Positions 43,344-52,622 of a stretch of DNA of 54,792 bases are shown one piece after another. The position numbers and the translations under genes are program-made. This DNA is from SAR202 cluster bacterium (GTDB lineage Bacteria; Chloroflexota; Dehalococcoidia; Lucifugimonadales; UBA826). Below the pieces are notes generated by a model. The model had not been told where the DNA came from, made no database searches, and worked only from the letters and a program-made list of their open reading frames with translations. The stretch lies in NCBI GenBank assembly GCA_009392815.1, contig VFFS01000060.1:1-54792 (forward strand). The letters are read 5' to 3'. Every line of letters starts with the position of its first letter. The first letter of the stretch is position 1.

Positions 43344-44210
43344 CTATATTGTAAATCCTTCTATAAGGCTTTCGACTGACTTCATTTCTTTTGAACCTGT
43401 TGTGTCTTTAACCTTTTGGTCAAACGTTGGTCTTGATGTATCCCTGAATATAATCCCCAATGGAATACCGTCTGCATTAACAACTTCCTGTGCGGCTTCA
43501 GGATCTGAAGGGTCATGACCTTCTGGAATATCATAGGCAAGAGGCTCAATCCCCTTCTTGACACTGCCTTTCAAAGCCTCGTAAGTATTATTGTACTCAG
43601 TACATGGAGATTGAATGTGAACTATTGAGAACCCAGGGTGTGACATTGCCTGGTACATCATGTCCGACATGTCTTTCACTTTATTGGAAATAGTGGACCC
43701 TATAAAAGACACCCCCATCGTCAGATAGTTTCTAAGTGGATGAACTTTTTCTTCCATCTTTCCATATGGAGTTGAACTGGTGATAACCCCAAGATCCGTA
43801 GTCGGGGAACTCTGACCTTTTGTCAAACCGTAAACACCGTTGTCCATAACTATCGCGGTAATGTTCAGGTTTCTCATAGCCTGGGGGGCAATGTGTTCAG
43901 CTCCAATACCAAGAAAATCCCCATCGCCTGCAACCACTACGACATTTAGATCAGGATTTCCCATCTTTACACCCATGGATATGGGTAAAGAGCGCCCGTG
44001 TATCCCATGAATGCCGAAAGGTTGTTCCTTCTCTAACATGTGAACCATGTTCCCAGAGCACCCAATTCCAGCAACCACGACTGTATTTTCTGACGGCTGT
44101 TCCGTTTCAGCTAAATATTTCTCTAAGGCCCCTTCCAGGCCTCTTCTAACACCAAAGTCACCACAGCCTGGACACCACTTGAAATCGTATTCGGGATTCT
44201 TGAGCGTCAT
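43344..44210 (-). CDS. korB: 2-oxoacid:ferredoxin oxidoreductase, beta subunit
   Basis: Thiamine-pyrophosphate subunit (288 residues) of a KorAB/2-oxoglutarate-type oxidoreductase, which interconverts 2-oxoacids and acyl-CoA plus CO2 with ferredoxin. KWCPGCGDFGVRRGLEGAL and GIGCSGNMVHML carry the cluster cysteines and cofactor contacts, and VVVVAGDGDFLGIGAEH is the TPP/Mg motif. The start ATG overlaps the alpha gene stop by four bases (ATGA). No separate ferredoxin-type delta subunit is encoded next to it. Specific 2-oxoacid is not proven. Confidence 0.9.
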   Translation of the reverse strand: MTLKNPEYDFKWCPGCGDFGVRRGLEGALEKYLAETEQPSENTVVVAGIGCSGNMVHMLEKEQPFGIHGIHGRSLPISMGVKMGNPDLNVVVVAGDGDFLGIGAEHIAPQAMRNLNITAIVMDNGVYGLTKGQSSPTTDLGVITSSTPYGKMEEKVHPLRNYLTMGVSFIGSTISNKVKDMSDMMYQAMSHPGFSIVHIQSPCTEYNNTYEALKGSVKKGIEPLAYDIPEGHDPSDPEAAQEVVNADGIPLGIIFRDTSRPTFDQKVKDTTGSKEMKSVESLIEGFTI

Positions 44211-45922
44211 GCAGAAACTCCCTCCGCTACAGAATTACTAACCAAATCCTTTACTCTAGTAGCTAGTTCTCCAACCTTAAATGGAAGGCCGGTATATTGT
44301 GTAATAGCTACCGCTTTTATACCTTCAGAACGTAAAACGCTTGCAAACTGTCCCATATAGTTTAACTCAGGAACAATCACAAGATCCTTCTTCTTTAAGG
44401 CATCAAGCATTTCCTTGGGCATTGGATGGACATACATACTGTAATACCATCCCAAATCAATGCCATCATCTATGAGCTTATTATAAGCTGCCAGCGCAGG
44501 TCCTTTTGAACCACCCCAAGGAACTAAAGCCACATTGGCAGATGCATTTTCTGACTCAAATGTGCCATCGTTTAACAAGTCGAGTTTACTAAATCTCCGC
44601 TCTGTCATCTGTATGTGGCGGGCGGGCAAATGGGTAGTATCTCCCATCGCATCATGCTCGCTACCATTAGCTATGTAAGCACCAGAACCACCGGGAATAG
44701 GCATCGGAGACAGCTCAAACCCATCATATCTCAGGTATCCATTAGACCCTTCATAGGTTTTCCTGTTTTCCACTTCCACCTTACTCACGTCAGGAAGAGG
44801 TATATTTTGCCGTCTCTCCGACATGGCATGTTCACTTAACAATACCACTGGACCCTGATACCTTTCGGCCCAGTTAATAGCCATAATTCCAGCATAAAAG
44901 CATTCTTCAACTGTACCTGGAGCTATGACTGGAAGTTTAATGTCACCGTGCCCTGGATAAAGCGCCGTGAGCAAATCAGACTGTTCTGTTTTTGTTGGTA
45001 ACCCTGTGGAGGGTCCTCCCCTTTGAACATTAACAACAACAAGTGGAATTTCGGCCATCCACGCTAGTCCAAGTCCTTCCCCCATCAGTGAAAAGCCTGG
45101 ACCAGCTGTGCTAGTCATAGCCTTCTTACCTGCAAATCCAGCGCCAACTATACTCGTTATAGACTCAATTTCCGAAGTTGACTGGTATACAAATTTTCCT
45201 TCGCCAACAAGATTTTGTTCCATCCAAAGAAGAATGGGGGTCGCAGGAGAAATAGGATATCCAACAAAAATTTCCAGTCCGGCTGCCGTAGCTCCGAGAC
45301 TAATGGCAATATTGCCATTGACTAATATCTGTTCTCCCTCTGGCTTTACAGCTTCGGCAATCTCACCTAATACGAAGCCGCTCTTATCTCCTTCCGCAGA
45401 ACCTAACGATAGCGCCATGTTATTTGAATCAATAATCTGCTGATCGCTAGGCCTTCCCCTCGTATATCTTTCCCTATTGAACTCTTCTAACACCCTAAGT
45501 GGCAGTCCAACAAGTTGAGCTAGTGCCCCCATGACAACGAAGTTAGCTGCCCGGTTGTTGCCAGTCTGCTTGGCAAGTTCGTCAAAATCCATACCTAAGG
45601 CGTTATCGGTATCTTCAATATCAAATTCGCCCTGGTTGTAGACGATGACACCATCAGAAGCGACATCATCCTTATGATTCTCATAAGCATATTCATTGAA
45701 GGCCACCAACACATCAAGTTCGTCGCCGGGGCTCAGCACGGTTTCCGTAGATATCCGGGTTTGTGTCCAAGTAGGACCGCCTCGAATCTGCGACGGAAAG
45801 GTTGAAAATGTCTGGACATGATACCCAGACTGTGCCATTGCCTGAGCAAGGCCTTCAGCAGATGTCACAACACCCTGCCCACCTTCACCAGCAAATCGGA
45901 CCACAAAGTCCTGTTTCTTCAA
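44207..45922 (-). CDS. korA: 2-oxoacid:ferredoxin oxidoreductase, fused gamma-alpha subunit
   Basis: The gamma and alpha parts are fused. Residues 1 to about 180 are the gamma domain (VRFAGEGGQGVVTSAEGLAQAM), and the rest is the alpha domain with YPISPATPILLWMEQNL and STAGPGFSLMGEGLGLAWMAEIPLVVVNVQRGGPSTGLPT split across the pyrophosphate-binding helix. The frame is open to a GTG at 45988, but the TTG at 45922 has an AGGAGG run about 6 bases upstream and begins at the family N terminus (KKQDFVVRF), giving 571 residues. It is followed by korB with a four-base overlap. Confidence 0.9.
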   Translation of the reverse strand: MKKQDFVVRFAGEGGQGVVTSAEGLAQAMAQSGYHVQTFSTFPSQIRGGPTWTQTRISTETVLSPGDELDVLVAFNEYAYENHKDDVASDGVIVYNQGEFDIEDTDNALGMDFDELAKQTGNNRAANFVVMGALAQLVGLPLRVLEEFNRERYTRGRPSDQQIIDSNNMALSLGSAEGDKSGFVLGEIAEAVKPEGEQILVNGNIAISLGATAAGLEIFVGYPISPATPILLWMEQNLVGEGKFVYQSTSEIESITSIVGAGFAGKKAMTSTAGPGFSLMGEGLGLAWMAEIPLVVVNVQRGGPSTGLPTKTEQSDLLTALYPGHGDIKLPVIAPGTVEECFYAGIMAINWAERYQGPVVLLSEHAMSERRQNIPLPDVSKVEVENRKTYEGSNGYLRYDGFELSPMPIPGGSGAYIANGSEHDAMGDTTHLPARHIQMTERRFSKLDLLNDGTFESENASANVALVPWGGSKGPALAAYNKLIDDGIDLGWYYSMYVHPMPKEMLDALKKKDLVIVPELNYMGQFASVLRSEGIKAVAITQYTGLPFKVGELATRVKDLVSNSVAEGVSA

Positions 45923-46253
45923 AGTCTCCTCCTCATGGCCATTATCCAAAAAGCAAGGCAGGCCCACCAAATTGATCGACCGTCTCACTATTATAAGGTT
46001 AAATCCATTAACATGAATCGTAACAATGGTAGCGCCTTATTCTACGAACAGCGAACGCACATCCTAAAGCAGAAAGTCACTGAGCCGCCCGAAAATATAT
46101 CAACGGCTAATTTATACTGTCAATTTTGTGTATACGTTCACAAACGCCAATGATATAAAGCCAATTGAAATTTTATAATACTAGGCGTAATTTCATCCAG
46201 TTATACGACCCAGAAAATTAGAGCAAAACCGTAACTTAGGATATTGTGACATC
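45923..46253. other. Intergenic region holding the kor promoter and leader
   Basis: A 331-base gap. On the minus strand it contains the promoter at 46094-46123 and a leader of about 165 bases before the korA start. No gene, tRNA or known riboswitch was recognised in it. Confidence 0.5.
46094..46123 (-). promoter_or_regulatory. Promoter of korAB
   Basis: On the minus strand: perfect TTGACA (complement of 46118-46123), 18-base spacer, TATATT (complement of 46094-46099). Transcription would begin near 46087. Confidence 0.55.
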
Positions 46254-46928
46254 TCAGTCTGAAACAACTAGACCAAAACAAAATGGGGTCACGATGAGAT
46301 AAACAGCGTCAAAAACCGCTAAAAGCCCAATCCATTTACTTAAATTTATAGAACTTTGCCCAGAAAAGAGAATCTCCGTGCACTCAACCGATGCCAGCAA
46401 AGCTGGAATTATAACTGGCAAAAAAAGTACTGGCATCAATATTTCCCTGGCCCGCGTATTAATCGCCATTGCAGCAAACAAAGTTCCAACCAGAGACACT
46501 GCTAGAAGGGCAAGAGCGGAAACAATAATAAACAAAAACACAGGTATATTGAGATCGAATAGTATGACCATTACAGGCACCAGTATGAGTTCAACGAATG
46601 CCATAAACACAAAACTGGAAATTACCTTCCCAAAGAAAAATGCGTCTCTCGCAATTGGAGTCAGTAAAGTGCCCGTGAATCCTCCATTTTCGACCTCCAA
46701 TGCGAACGCTCTAGAGAGTCCAAGAATCCCACCAAACGCAAGTGCTACCCAGAGTATGCCGGGCGCAACCATCGAAACTGTTCGAGGTGTAGGATCGAAA
46801 GCTATATTAAATACAACTATCGACAGTAAAGAGAAGACTAGGACAGCCAGAACCACCTCCTTAGAGCGTATTTCAAGAAGAAAATCCTTCCAGGCTATGG
46901 TCATCACGTGCCTTAAATAAATTTTCAA
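46254..46928 (-). CDS. ccmB: Heme/cytochrome c maturation ABC permease CcmB
   Basis: Integral membrane protein of 224 residues with six hydrophobic segments. MTIAWKDFLLEIRSKEVVLAVLVFSLL, in two parts, and ALAFGGILGLSRAFALEVENGGFTGTLLTPI, likewise, are the CcmB pattern, where FALE and the LLTPI segment are well conserved. With CcmA it forms the ABC part that releases holo-CcmE during cytochrome c maturation. It follows ccmA by 30 bases. No ccmC or ccmE is seen in the window. Confidence 0.87.
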   Translation of the reverse strand: MKIYLRHVMTIAWKDFLLEIRSKEVVLAVLVFSLLSIVVFNIAFDPTPRTVSMVAPGILWVALAFGGILGLSRAFALEVENGGFTGTLLTPIARDAFFFGKVISSFVFMAFVELILVPVMVILFDLNIPVFLFIIVSALALLAVSLVGTLFAAMAINTRAREILMPVLFLPVIIPALLASVECTEILFSGQSSINLSKWIGLLAVFDAVYLIVTPFCFGLVVSD

Positions 46929-46958
46929 GTTAAGTCTCGTTTGTATTTGCTAGATTAT

Positions 46959-47618
46959 TCATGACAGCGGCATTAATTTCCCGTTCTTCAGAAAAAGATT
47001 CTCCATTTTGCTGCCGTAATCAAGCTTCTCTAAATGTGTCGTCAGTATTACGGAGCCCCCATCAGACAAAAAAGCCTTTATTAACCCTTTTAACACTGAC
47101 AAGGTTTCTTCGTCCAATCCAGTTTCAGGCTCGTCAAGTAGCAATACCTTGGGACAGTGCAACATTGACCTAACTATGCTCACCCTCTTCTGAAATCCAT
47201 GGGATAATGTACTCACTCTTTGGTTCAATCTTGTATCCAATCCCATCTGAGATAAAAGAATATTTTCATCCAGAGCTTGAGGCGGTACCTGGTTGAGTCT
47301 CGAAAAAAATACGAGATTTTCCTTAACAGTTAGTTGTGGGTAAAGGTAAGATGAGTGAGCTACTAGTCCTATTTTACTCCTCACAAAGGCTGAATCCTCC
47401 TTCAGACTCACCCCGCAAACTACTATTGAACCTTCGTCAGGACGGCTGATAGTAGAAAGTGTTTCAAGAAACGTCGTTTTCCCACTTCCGTTAGAACCTC
47501 TGATAACAAAACCGGATCCAGATTCGACCTCAAATTCAAGCTGATTTAATACACGCCGTCTCCCATAAGACTTCGAAAGTCCGGAGACTTTTACCAAGCA
47601 TTGAGATTTAGTTTTCAT
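46959..47618 (-). CDS. ccmA: Heme exporter ABC ATP-binding protein CcmA
   Basis: ATPase of about 219 residues. Walker A GSNGSGKTT, Q-loop region GLVAHSSYLYPQLTVKENL, signature LSHGFQKRVSI, Walker B VLLLDEPETGLDEET and the switch histidine ILTTHLEK are all present. Together with CcmB next to it, it belongs to cytochrome c maturation system I. The frame is open to 47666, but the ATG at 47618 starts just before the domain (KVSGLSKSYG). Divergent from queF. Confidence 0.85.
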   Translation of the reverse strand: MKTKSQCLVKVSGLSKSYGRRRVLNQLEFEVESGSGFVIRGSNGSGKTTFLETLSTISRPDEGSIVVCGVSLKEDSAFVRSKIGLVAHSSYLYPQLTVKENLVFFSRLNQVPPQALDENILLSQMGLDTRLNQRVSTLSHGFQKRVSIVRSMLHCPKVLLLDEPETGLDEETLSVLKGLIKAFLSDGGSVILTTHLEKLDYGSKMENLFLKNGKLMPLS

Positions 47619-47724
47619 AGAGATATAACACCTTCTTGGTGGGCATAGCGGCAACAAGCCTGCCATTGGTACAATTATTTACCGCATAAGGTTATCCATA
47701 ACATCATTTTACGGAGCAGCAGAT

Positions 47725-48144
47725 ATGGCGTCGATAGAAGAGTTAAAAAAACAGTATCAGGATCTGAATGACACTTTTGATACGGCCCCTCTGGAGGTGA
47801 TTAAATCTGACCTTCTAATGGCCTTTGAATATGAATACCCAGGATCTTCAACAGAAGTTTTGATAGATACTGACGAATTCACCGCAGTATGCCCTTGGAC
47901 AGGGCTACCCGATTTCGGCACACTCAAGGTTCGCTATGTACCGAATAAACTGTGTATAGAATTGAAGTCAATGAAGTACTACCTACTCTCCTTTACCGGG
48001 GTCGGTGTTGTTCAAGAACACGCTGCAAACATAATTCTAAACGACCTGAAAAATGTGTGTGAGCCGATCAGTATGTCCGTAGAGCTAGATTACAAAATTA
48101 GAGGCGGCCTTCACACCAGTGTCGTAGCCTCATATGGTGAATAA
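47725..48144 (+). CDS. queF: NADPH-dependent preQ0 reductase QueF
   Basis: Reduces 7-cyano-7-deazaguanine (preQ0) to preQ1 in queuosine synthesis. The short, unimodular type of 139 residues. The catalytic cysteine C56 is in TAVCPWTGLPDFG, with D63 seven residues on, and the ELKSMKYYLLSF motif (which binds NADPH) follows. ATG start with GGAG 9 bases upstream; queC follows after six bases, so the two form an operon. queD and queE are not in the window. Confidence 0.95.
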   Translation: MASIEELKKQYQDLNDTFDTAPLEVIKSDLLMAFEYEYPGSSTEVLIDTDEFTAVCPWTGLPDFGTLKVRYVPNKLCIELKSMKYYLLSFTGVGVVQEHAANIILNDLKNVCEPISMSVELDYKIRGGLHTSVVASYGE

Positions 48145-48150
48145 TTCTTA

Positions 48151-48882
48151 ATGTCTTCATACGGCGTAACTTTATTATCTGGAGGATTGGATTCAACTAC
48201 AGTAACGTGTCTAGCAATGGGGCAAGTGGAAAATCTATCCTCTATTACGTTCCATTACGGTCAAAGTCATAGTAAAGAAGTAGAGTGTGCGAAACGCATT
48301 GCTGATTTTCTACGACTCGACCATCAACTGATGGATATTTCATTTTTGGGGGAAATTGCATGGTACTCCGCTTTAACTAACCCTGAAAGATTCCCAATAC
48401 CAGAACCCATGTCACAAAGCAGGATCGGATATGAAGTGCCAATCACCTATGTCCCATTGAGGAACACTATATTCCTTTCTCTAGCGGCAGCCTACATGGA
48501 AAGCACTATCCTCAATGCCATAGAGGTGCATGGGGAAAACCCATCCACTATACGGGCAAATATATATATGGCTCCAAACGCTATAGACTACAGCGGCTAT
48601 CCAGACTGCAGACCAGAGTTCTACGAAAAGGCGATGGAAACCTTAAACGAAGGGAGTAAAATCGCCCAGTCTTATGGGATCAATTTCCAAGTTCAGACAC
48701 CGATCATCACAATGTCGAAAGCTGATATTGCTAATATGGCAGTGCAAATTGAAGCGCCAATCCACCTGACTTGGAGTTGCTATCAAGGTAACGACCGTCC
48801 CTGTGGAACTTGTGACAGCTGTGTTTTACGAGCAAAAGGGTTTGAGGAAGCCGGCTTAAAGGATCCCGCTTTAATCGAATAA
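48151..48882 (+). CDS. queC: 7-cyano-7-deazaguanine synthase QueC
   Basis: Converts 7-carboxy-7-deazaguanine to preQ0 with ammonia and ATP. The PP-loop is LLSGGLDSTTVTCLA, TFHYGQSHSKEVECA and YVPLRNTIFLSLAAAYME follow, and the C terminus has the zinc site SCYQGNDRPCGTCDSCVLRAKGF in two parts, with four cysteines. Length 243 fits. It lies six bases after queF. Confidence 0.95.
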   Translation: MSSYGVTLLSGGLDSTTVTCLAMGQVENLSSITFHYGQSHSKEVECAKRIADFLRLDHQLMDISFLGEIAWYSALTNPERFPIPEPMSQSRIGYEVPITYVPLRNTIFLSLAAAYMESTILNAIEVHGENPSTIRANIYMAPNAIDYSGYPDCRPEFYEKAMETLNEGSKIAQSYGINFQVQTPIITMSKADIANMAVQIEAPIHLTWSCYQGNDRPCGTCDSCVLRAKGFEEAGLKDPALIE

Positions 48883-48984
48883 CAATTATGGTGTAGCACA
48901 GGTGACATCGTTCAGTTAAACTACCCTTTGCCCACAAAAATGAACCGATGGGTAATAGCACCGTTATAAACAGGGAGGATACCA

Positions 48985-49755
48985 ATGACAACCTACGCAC
49001 GCTATATAGCAAACGGGACCGTGACCCATGGGATTCTGGATGGGGAAGTACTGAAGGAAATTTCAAATTCACCCTTAGAGGACTACTCTGAAACAGGAAA
49101 TACACACTCAGTTTCTGAAGTTAAACTACTTTCGCCTACAGATCCCAGCAAGGTAGTGGCCATAGGCCTTAACTACAAAAGTCACTTAGGTGGAAGACCC
49201 GGGCCAAAGGCTCCAGAACCTTTCCTCAAAGCGTCGACGACGGTCATAGCCCAGGATGAGAATATAGTTATACCGAAGGTGGCACTGGACGAAGGAGTCA
49301 ATATACAACCGGAGGCCGAACTAGCACTTGTGATAGGAAAAGAGTGTAAAGGTGCCAGTCAAAGCAACGCATTAGACTACGTTTTTGGCTACACATGTGG
49401 GAACGACGTTTCAGCAAGAGATTGGCAGCAAAATGACCTGCAATGGGCAAGAGCGAAATCATCTGACACATTTGGGCCTATTGGTCCTTGGATGACAACC
49501 GACCTAGACCCCACAAACATACAAGTAACCTGCCGAGTCAACGGGGAAGAGAAACAAAATCAAAACACATCCGACCTTTTGCACCCGGTAACGAAGATAA
49601 TTGAATACGTCAGCGCTGTAATAACTCTAAACGCAGGTGACGTCATAATGACTGGAACACCTGGCACACCTGGTGACATACATCCTGGAGATGTAGTTGA
49701 AGTTGAAATAAGTGGTGTAGGAGTTCTTAGGAACCCCGTAGTAGCAGGGTCATAA
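48985..49755 (+). CDS. Fumarylacetoacetate hydrolase (FAH) family protein
   Basis: Metal-dependent hydrolase/isomerase fold, 256 residues, with an N-terminal cap (about 1-60). VVAIGLNYKSHL, the metal-binding PEAELALVIGKECK, FGYTCGNDVSARDWQ, and GDVIMTGTPGTPGDIHPGDVVEVEI are the FAH marks. Members hydrolyse acylpyruvates or decarboxylate oxaloacetate, or act in aromatic meta-cleavage; this one is not assigned. ATG start with GGGAGGA 6 bases upstream. Followed by an inverted repeat that can stop transcription from both sides. Confidence 0.87.
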   Translation: MTTYARYIANGTVTHGILDGEVLKEISNSPLEDYSETGNTHSVSEVKLLSPTDPSKVVAIGLNYKSHLGGRPGPKAPEPFLKASTTVIAQDENIVIPKVALDEGVNIQPEAELALVIGKECKGASQSNALDYVFGYTCGNDVSARDWQQNDLQWARAKSSDTFGPIGPWMTTDLDPTNIQVTCRVNGEEKQNQNTSDLLHPVTKIIEYVSAVITLNAGDVIMTGTPGTPGDIHPGDVVEVEISGVGVLRNPVVAGS

Positions 49756-49778
49756 AACCCTAAGTAATAATACAGTTG

Positions 49779-49817
49779 AACTCGGAGATGGCGTGATTAT
49801 AGTGCCCTCTCCGAGTT
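49779..49817. terminator. Convergent terminator-like hairpin
   Basis: AACTCGGAGA (49779-49788) and TCTCCGAGTT (49808-49817) form a perfect 10-pair stem, extended inside by a few further pairs. It lies between the convergent FAH and ccdA genes. There is no long T-run. Confidence 0.65.
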
Positions 49818-49821
49818 TCAG

Positions 49822-50559
49822 TCACCGAATTAACTGATCCAGTCGAATTTCTAGAATAACCCTGCCATCACCTAGCATCCAGTACCACACAAGATACAAG
49901 CCTGCCATCAGCATGGCTATTTTGCCCAATATATCCACATAAATAGTTGCTTTAGCAACCAATTGGGAAAGAGAATTTTCAAAAAACAAAGCCGAGATAG
50001 TGACACCCGTCATGACGAGACCCATGCCAAAACTATATGCTAATGACCCCAAAACGACTTCAAAAAATGTTCCGACAGTAAGTCCAGATCCCACCACAAT
50101 GCCAATGGCTGCCAAGAATATAGGAAGTGCACAACTCACTGAAGCCAAAGCATAAGCTATACCAAACAAAAAAGTACCCGGAACATCGGCCAATCCTCCC
50201 GCCTCGAATCTAGAGAATCGTGAAAAAGACAGGGTTTTATTCTTCCAAAGCATCCATAACGCAATTACGCTAATTCCTACCCCTACGCCAAATCCCAAAA
50301 AGGGCAGAATAGGGGATATGAATCTTCCTCCAATAGCCAAAATTAACCCTAGCGACCCAAAAACAATGACAAACCCGAGTGTTACCGCAACCCCTCTGGT
50401 CAAGCCCGTAAGAGCCAGCCTTAAAATGCCGTCAGTCCTCACGTTAGAACCAATCTGATACCCAACATAGGCAGGAAACATCGCCATACCACATGGATTG
50501 AATGCTGCAATAATCCCAGCGGTAAAAGCGAAATATATAGGTATGTTAAACAAAAACAT
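49822..50559 (-). CDS. ccdA: Cytochrome c biogenesis membrane protein CcdA
   Basis: Polytopic membrane protein of 245 residues of the CcdA/DsbD-beta type that carries electrons across the membrane by thiol exchange. The first cysteine is in AFNPCGMAMFPAYVGYQ (C23), the second in SVSCALPIFLA about 115 residues later, at equivalent points of two similar halves, as in the family. Six or more hydrophobic segments. Near the ccmAB genes, so it may keep apocytochrome cysteines reduced. It is divergent from the sulfite/nitrite reductase gene. Confidence 0.87.
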   Translation of the reverse strand: MFLFNIPIYFAFTAGIIAAFNPCGMAMFPAYVGYQIGSNVRTDGILRLALTGLTRGVAVTLGFVIVFGSLGLILAIGGRFISPILPFLGFGVGVGISVIALWMLWKNKTLSFSRFSRFEAGGLADVPGTFLFGIAYALASVSCALPIFLAAIGIVVGSGLTVGTFFEVVLGSLAYSFGMGLVMTGVTISALFFENSLSQLVAKATIYVDILGKIAMLMAGLYLVWYWMLGDGRVILEIRLDQLIR

Positions 50560-50632
50560 TTCCCTAACTTAACTTAATATGACAATCACAATTCTAATAA
50601 ATATTATACGATCCTTCTCGTGCCTAACTTAA

Positions 50633-50661
50633 TTGACAGCCGTGCCTGTGATTGCTACAGT
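50633..50661 (+). promoter_or_regulatory. Strong sigma-70-type promoter of the sulfite/nitrite reductase gene
   Basis: Perfect TTGACA (50633-50638), a 17-base spacer and TACAGT (50656-50661). The start would be near 50668, leaving a leader of about 120 bases before the ATG at 50789. Confidence 0.6.
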
Positions 50662-50788
50662 AAATCACTAATAAAACTGAGAACTTATTCACCAATTTTT
50701 AGATTCGATATTTTTTGTTAACGTAGACAAATTAATATCCCTCTTACTAGTGGTGTTTGATGATTGAAATATAGAAGGAGATTTGGAC

Positions 50789-52546
50789 ATGGCTACTGCT
50801 GAATGGCAGCCCAAAACAGAAGGAATTCTAGAGATACTTCCAGAAGAGATCGTAGATTTCGAAGAACAGGTTGCTAGGTTCCAAGCAGGAGAGTGGAATC
50901 CTAATGACTTCATGGCCTACCGGTTGAGGCAAGGGGTCTATGGCCAGCGGCAAGCTGACTCTCAAATGCTAAGAATAAAAGCTCCTTTTGGAGGCATCAA
51001 CGCTGATCAGATGGATGCTTTGGGAGTATTAGCTGAAAAATACGCTCCCCTTGGAAAAGGACATGTAACAACAAGAGAGAACTTCCAGTTTCATCACATT
51101 CCTCTCGAAGTAACCCCCGAAATAATGAGACTGATCGGGGATGTCGGATTGTCGACAAGAGAAGCCTGCGGAAATACTGTCAGAAACGTTACTGGTTCAC
51201 CAATGGCAGGAGTCAATCCTGATGAGCCATTTGACGTTACTCCCTACGCTGCTGCATACGCTAGGTATTTCGTCAGGCATCCTTTCACCCAATCGTTACC
51301 CAGAAAATTTAAAACATCCTTTTCAGATAGCGACGATGACTATGCCATATCGGCGATTCACGATATGGGCTTTATACCCAAGATTAAAGACGGTAAAAAA
51401 GGGTTCAAAATGGTCACAGGTGGTGGTACAGCCATCATGCCAAAACTTGGACAGGCACTTTATGAATTTGTCCCTGTTGAGGAATATATAAAAGTCACCG
51501 AAGCAGTCATACGCATATTTCATAAAACTGACGAACTACGAAAGAACCGTATGAAGGCTCGCATAAAGTTCTATATAGACCGAATTGGAATGGATGAATT
51601 CAGGGCCCAGGTAGAAGAAGAATTAAAAGGAGAATGGACACAAAAGTCGTTCGATCCGACACCTCTACTCTTCATTGAGGACGAATCCAAGGATGCCCCT
51701 TCCCTGAAGGGCGATTATAAAACTGGCTCCGGCAAGGAATTTGACAGATGGATGGACTCCAACGTCAAATCACAAAAACAAGATGGCTATAAAGTAGTTA
51801 TGGTTAAGCTGCCACTCGGTGATGTTGACAACAATCAATTTCACCAGCTGGCAGATATGTCTCGAAAATACGCAGGTGGGCGGATGCGACTCACTCACCA
51901 GCAGAACCTTGCTTTCCGATGGGTCCCTAGTGAATCTCTGTACGAGGTATGGGAAAAACTGAATGAAATTGGACTCGGTGATCCTGGTGCACATGAAATA
52001 ACTGATATCGTATCGTGCCCAGGCACCGATAGCTGCAAACTAGGAATCACATCCTCTATGGGACTGGGAAGCGCTATCAGTGAAATGGTGGAATCGATCG
52101 ACACCAGCGATCCACTAATCCGCAAAATGCACATAAAAATGTCTGGTTGTCCGAACGGATGTGGACAACACCATGTGGGTGATATTGGATTCCACGGCGC
52201 TGCAGCCAAGGGCCCAGGGGGACAAGTTCCAGCATATGAATTATTTTTGGGCGGTAGCTTCGACGGTGGAGACACTCGAATAGGTCAACGTGCAAAAATT
52301 AAAATACCAGCAAAGCGTGTTCCAGAAGCTATAGGAAAGATTCTTTCTCACTATAAAAATGATAGAAAAGATGGCGAGGAATTCAAGGATTTTGTCGCCC
52401 GAGTGGGTCCAGAAGCAATTGAGCCAGTTCTAGAAGAATTCAAAGACCTCCCAGAACTCAATCGGGATTCACTTCAGTATTACATGGACTGGACGAAAAC
52501 AGTGAAGTACCAGTTGGAGCGTGGTGAGGGAGAATGCGCAGTATAA
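50789..52546 (+). CDS. Ferredoxin-type sulfite/nitrite reductase (siroheme)
   Basis: Siroheme and [4Fe-4S] reductase of 585 residues for assimilatory six-electron reduction. The cluster/siroheme cysteines are SCPGTDSC (C410, C416) and SGCPNGCG (C454, C458). RIKAPFGGINADQM and ARENFQFHHIPLE-like (TTRENFQFH) pieces, plus STREACGNTVRNVTGSPMAG split in the first half-domain, match. ATG with AAGGAG 8 bases upstream. The cysteine pattern serves both sulfite and nitrite reductases; which one cannot be said without neighbours such as cysH or nirC. Confidence 0.87.
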   Translation: MATAEWQPKTEGILEILPEEIVDFEEQVARFQAGEWNPNDFMAYRLRQGVYGQRQADSQMLRIKAPFGGINADQMDALGVLAEKYAPLGKGHVTTRENFQFHHIPLEVTPEIMRLIGDVGLSTREACGNTVRNVTGSPMAGVNPDEPFDVTPYAAAYARYFVRHPFTQSLPRKFKTSFSDSDDDYAISAIHDMGFIPKIKDGKKGFKMVTGGGTAIMPKLGQALYEFVPVEEYIKVTEAVIRIFHKTDELRKNRMKARIKFYIDRIGMDEFRAQVEEELKGEWTQKSFDPTPLLFIEDESKDAPSLKGDYKTGSGKEFDRWMDSNVKSQKQDGYKVVMVKLPLGDVDNNQFHQLADMSRKYAGGRMRLTHQQNLAFRWVPSESLYEVWEKLNEIGLGDPGAHEITDIVSCPGTDSCKLGITSSMGLGSAISEMVESIDTSDPLIRKMHIKMSGCPNGCGQHHVGDIGFHGAAAKGPGGQVPAYELFLGGSFDGGDTRIGQRAKIKIPAKRVPEAIGKILSHYKNDRKDGEEFKDFVARVGPEAIEPVLEEFKDLPELNRDSLQYYMDWTKTVKYQLERGEGECAV

Positions 52547-52622
52547 CAGCGATACGTTTGTTGTTGTGAGAAACTGACTTACTTCTTTGAGCAGTAAGTG
52601 AGCCGCATCTGTTCTTTCTGGG

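Noticed and set aside
45923-45988. Longer start for korA
   Set aside because: The added residues include the translated Shine-Dalgarno (a run of glutamates) and no family similarity.
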